A stretch of 11,409 nt of DNA from Verrucomicrobia bacterium UBA3214 (lineage in GTDB: Bacteria > Verrucomicrobiota > Kiritimatiellia > RFP12 > UBA1067). The notes beneath the pieces were generated by a model. It was given only the letters and a program-made list of their open reading frames with translations. It was not told where the DNA came from and made no database searches. Shown piece by piece: positions 10,122-11,409 of the stretch; the stretch's first letter is position 1; every line of letters starts with the position of its first letter. The translations under genes and the position numbers were made by a program. The stretch is from assembly GCA_002363575.1 (NCBI GenBank), contig DEWI01000066.1, forward strand, positions 1 to 11,409, in the 5' to 3' direction.

Positions 10122-11409
10122 ATGCACCCCTACAGAACCCATACTTGCAACGAACTCAGGGCGGCGGATGCCGGCAAGACTGTGCGCCTTTCCGGCTGGA
10201 TGTTCCGTCTTCGCGACCATGGCGGCATTCTTTTCGTAGATCTTCGCGACCACTACGGGCTTACGCAAATCGTCGTGCATCCCAGCCGCAGTTTCTTCGG
10301 CCTCGTCGAGAAAGCGCACCTGGAAAGCGTAATCACCGTCACGGGCGAAGTCAAACTGCGCACTCCGGATACGATCAATCCAGACCTGCCGACGGGCGAG
10401 ATCGAAATCGAAGCGAACGAACTCGTCATGGAGGGCGCCAGCGCCGTCACGCCCATCTACGTGCCCGACGAAAAGGCCGACGAGAGCGAAGACGTGCGCC
10501 TCAAGCACCGCTACCTCGATCTGCGGCGCGAGAAGCTCCACAACAACATCATCCTGCGCTCCAACGTCATCCGCTTCCTCCGCGAGCAGATGTGGGCGAA
10601 GGGCTTCAATGAATTCCAGACGCCCATCCTGACGGCGTCGTCTCCGGAAGGGGCGCGCGACTATCTGGTGCCCAGCCGCATCCATCGCGGCCAGTTCTAC
10701 GCCCTTCCCCAGGCGCCGCAGATGTTCAAGCAGCTTCTCATGGTCTCGGGCTTCGACAAGTATTTCCAGATCGCCCCGTGCTTCCGCGACGAAGCCGCGC
10801 GCGCCGATCGCAGCCCCGGCGAATTCTACCAGCTCGATATCGAGATGAGCTATGCCACGCAGGACGAAATCTTCGCCGTCGTCGAAGACGTCGTCGGCAA
10901 GACGTTCGCGAAGTTCTCGACCTGGCAGTGCAACGCGGCGCCGTGGCCGCGCATCAAGTACCGCGATGCGATGATGACCTACGGCAGCGACAAGCCCGAT
11001 CTCCGCAACCCCTTGAAGTGGATAGACATGAGCGACTTCTTCCGTCGCGCGTCCTTCAAGGCGTTCGCCGCCACCGTCGAACAGGGCGGGCTTGTCAAGG
11101 GCCTGCTCGTCAAAGGGATCGTCGGCGTCGAAACGCGCACGTGGTTCGACAAGCGCGAGCACAACGTCAAGGAGAACGGCGGCAAGGGGCTCGGCTATAT
11201 TTCGTGGACGAAGGAAGGCGAGCTGAAGGGGCCGATCGCGAAGTTCCTCGCCCCCGAACAGCTGGAGGAGATGAAGAAACTCGCCGGCATGGAGCCTGGC
11301 GACGCGCTGTTCTTCATGGCCGCGCCGGTCGATGAATGCCACAGGCTCTCCGGGCTGGTCCGCACCGACATCGCCGACCACCTTACGAACGACATCCGCG
11401 AAAAGAACT
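10122..11409 (+). CDS. aspS: Aspartyl-tRNA synthetase, N-terminal 429 codons (cut by window end)
   Basis: The ATG at 10122 follows AGGAGA (10108-10113) by 8 bases. The frame stays open to the window edge with no stop. Residues 1 to about 105 are the OB-fold anticodon-binding domain (LSGWMFRLRDHGGILFVDLRD). The class II catalytic domain begins with motif 1 (GFNEFQTP, Pro168), continues with the bacterial AspRS signature PEGARDYLVPSR, ALPQAPQMFKQLLMVSGFD, and motif 2 (FRDEAARADRS, Arg222; FYQLDIEMS). The bacterial-type insertion (GAD) domain occupies the later part (about 300-429: ETRTWFDKREH, GLGYISW, ALFFMAAP). Motif 3 and the C-terminus lie outside; bacterial AspRS is usually about 590 aa. 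The enzyme charges tRNA-Asp with aspartate in the cytoplasm. His33 in RLRDHGG is the position linked to non-discriminating enzymes that also charge tRNA-Asn. It has its own promoter and is unrelated in function to the upstream operon. Confidence 0.97.
   Translation, partial: MHPYRTHTCNELRAADAGKTVRLSGWMFRLRDHGGILFVDLRDHYGLTQIVVHPSRSFFGLVEKAHLESVITVTGEVKLRTPDTINPDLPTGEIEIEANELVMEGASAVTPIYVPDEKADESEDVRLKHRYLDLRREKLHNNIILRSNVIRFLREQMWAKGFNEFQTPILTASSPEGARDYLVPSRIHRGQFYALPQAPQMFKQLLMVSGFDKYFQIAPCFRDEAARADRSPGEFYQLDIEMSYATQDEIFAVVEDVVGKTFAKFSTWQCNAAPWPRIKYRDAMMTYGSDKPDLRNPLKWIDMSDFFRRASFKAFAATVEQGGLVKGLLVKGIVGVETRTWFDKREHNVKENGGKGLGYISWTKEGELKGPIAKFLAPEQLEEMKKLAGMEPGDALFFMAAPVDECHRLSGLVRTDIADHLTNDIREKN

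Noticed and set aside
9930..11381. Long reverse-strand open frame (483 codons) opposite aspS, and others at 3851-4741 and 5654-6583.
   Set aside because: They are shadows of GC-rich genes on the + strand. The + strand frames carry clear AspRS and FN3 motifs, and the reverse products are Arg/Val-rich without recognisable domains.

Overview
All genes in this window read on the + strand. The repertoire suggests an uncultivated, gut-type member of the Verrucomicrobiota, probably close to Kiritimatiellota. That placement is an inference from family habits, not from a marker gene: large secreted proteins built from FN3, Ig-like, InlB B-repeat (Listeria-Bacteroides), BACON-like, chitobiase-C-like and TSP3/EF-hand modules. 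The aspartyl-tRNA synthetase at the right end is bacterial and would place the organism properly.

Region 1 (1-1660) is a small island of toxin-antitoxin debris and cassettes. It starts with a PIN-domain (VapC-like) gene interrupted by an in-frame TAG at codon 17, overlapped by a small conserved partner gene. Next come a 30-bp direct repeat, a strong extended -10 promoter, a MNT-type nucleotidyltransferase cut off just after its catalytic motif, and an apparently intact two-gene unit (unrecognised 105-aa protein plus PIN toxin) with a 4-base overlap. The second repeat copy follows at once, so each cassette is closed by the same repeat.

Region 2 (1660-1966) is a 308-base non-coding leader before the largest gene. 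It holds the most interesting signal here: two mutually exclusive RNA folds. One is a long multi-helix domain (about 1771-1889). The other is a 17-bp hairpin (1840-1901) followed directly by a pyrimidine/T-rich tract. This is the layout of a transcription attenuator or riboswitch; I do not recognise the class.

Region 3 (1967-9919) holds two secreted multidomain proteins, probably co-transcribed (48-base spacer). The first, 1952 aa, has a papain-like (C1) protease domain, a lectin-like domain, a tandemly duplicated Ig-FN3-FN3 block, two InlB B-repeats, and two copies of an EF-hand-like module that are far AT-richer than their surroundings. The second, 681 aa, is an adhesin-like protein with a TSP3-type calcium motif and a possible C-terminal sorting domain. 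Together they could act at the cell surface or on host or dietary protein or glycan, but no substrate can be read from the sequence.

Region 4 (9920-11409) holds a GC-rich hairpin terminator, an extended -10 promoter almost identical to the one in region 1, and the first 429 codons of aspS, which runs off the window. Its N-terminal domain carries the His associated with non-discriminating AspRS.
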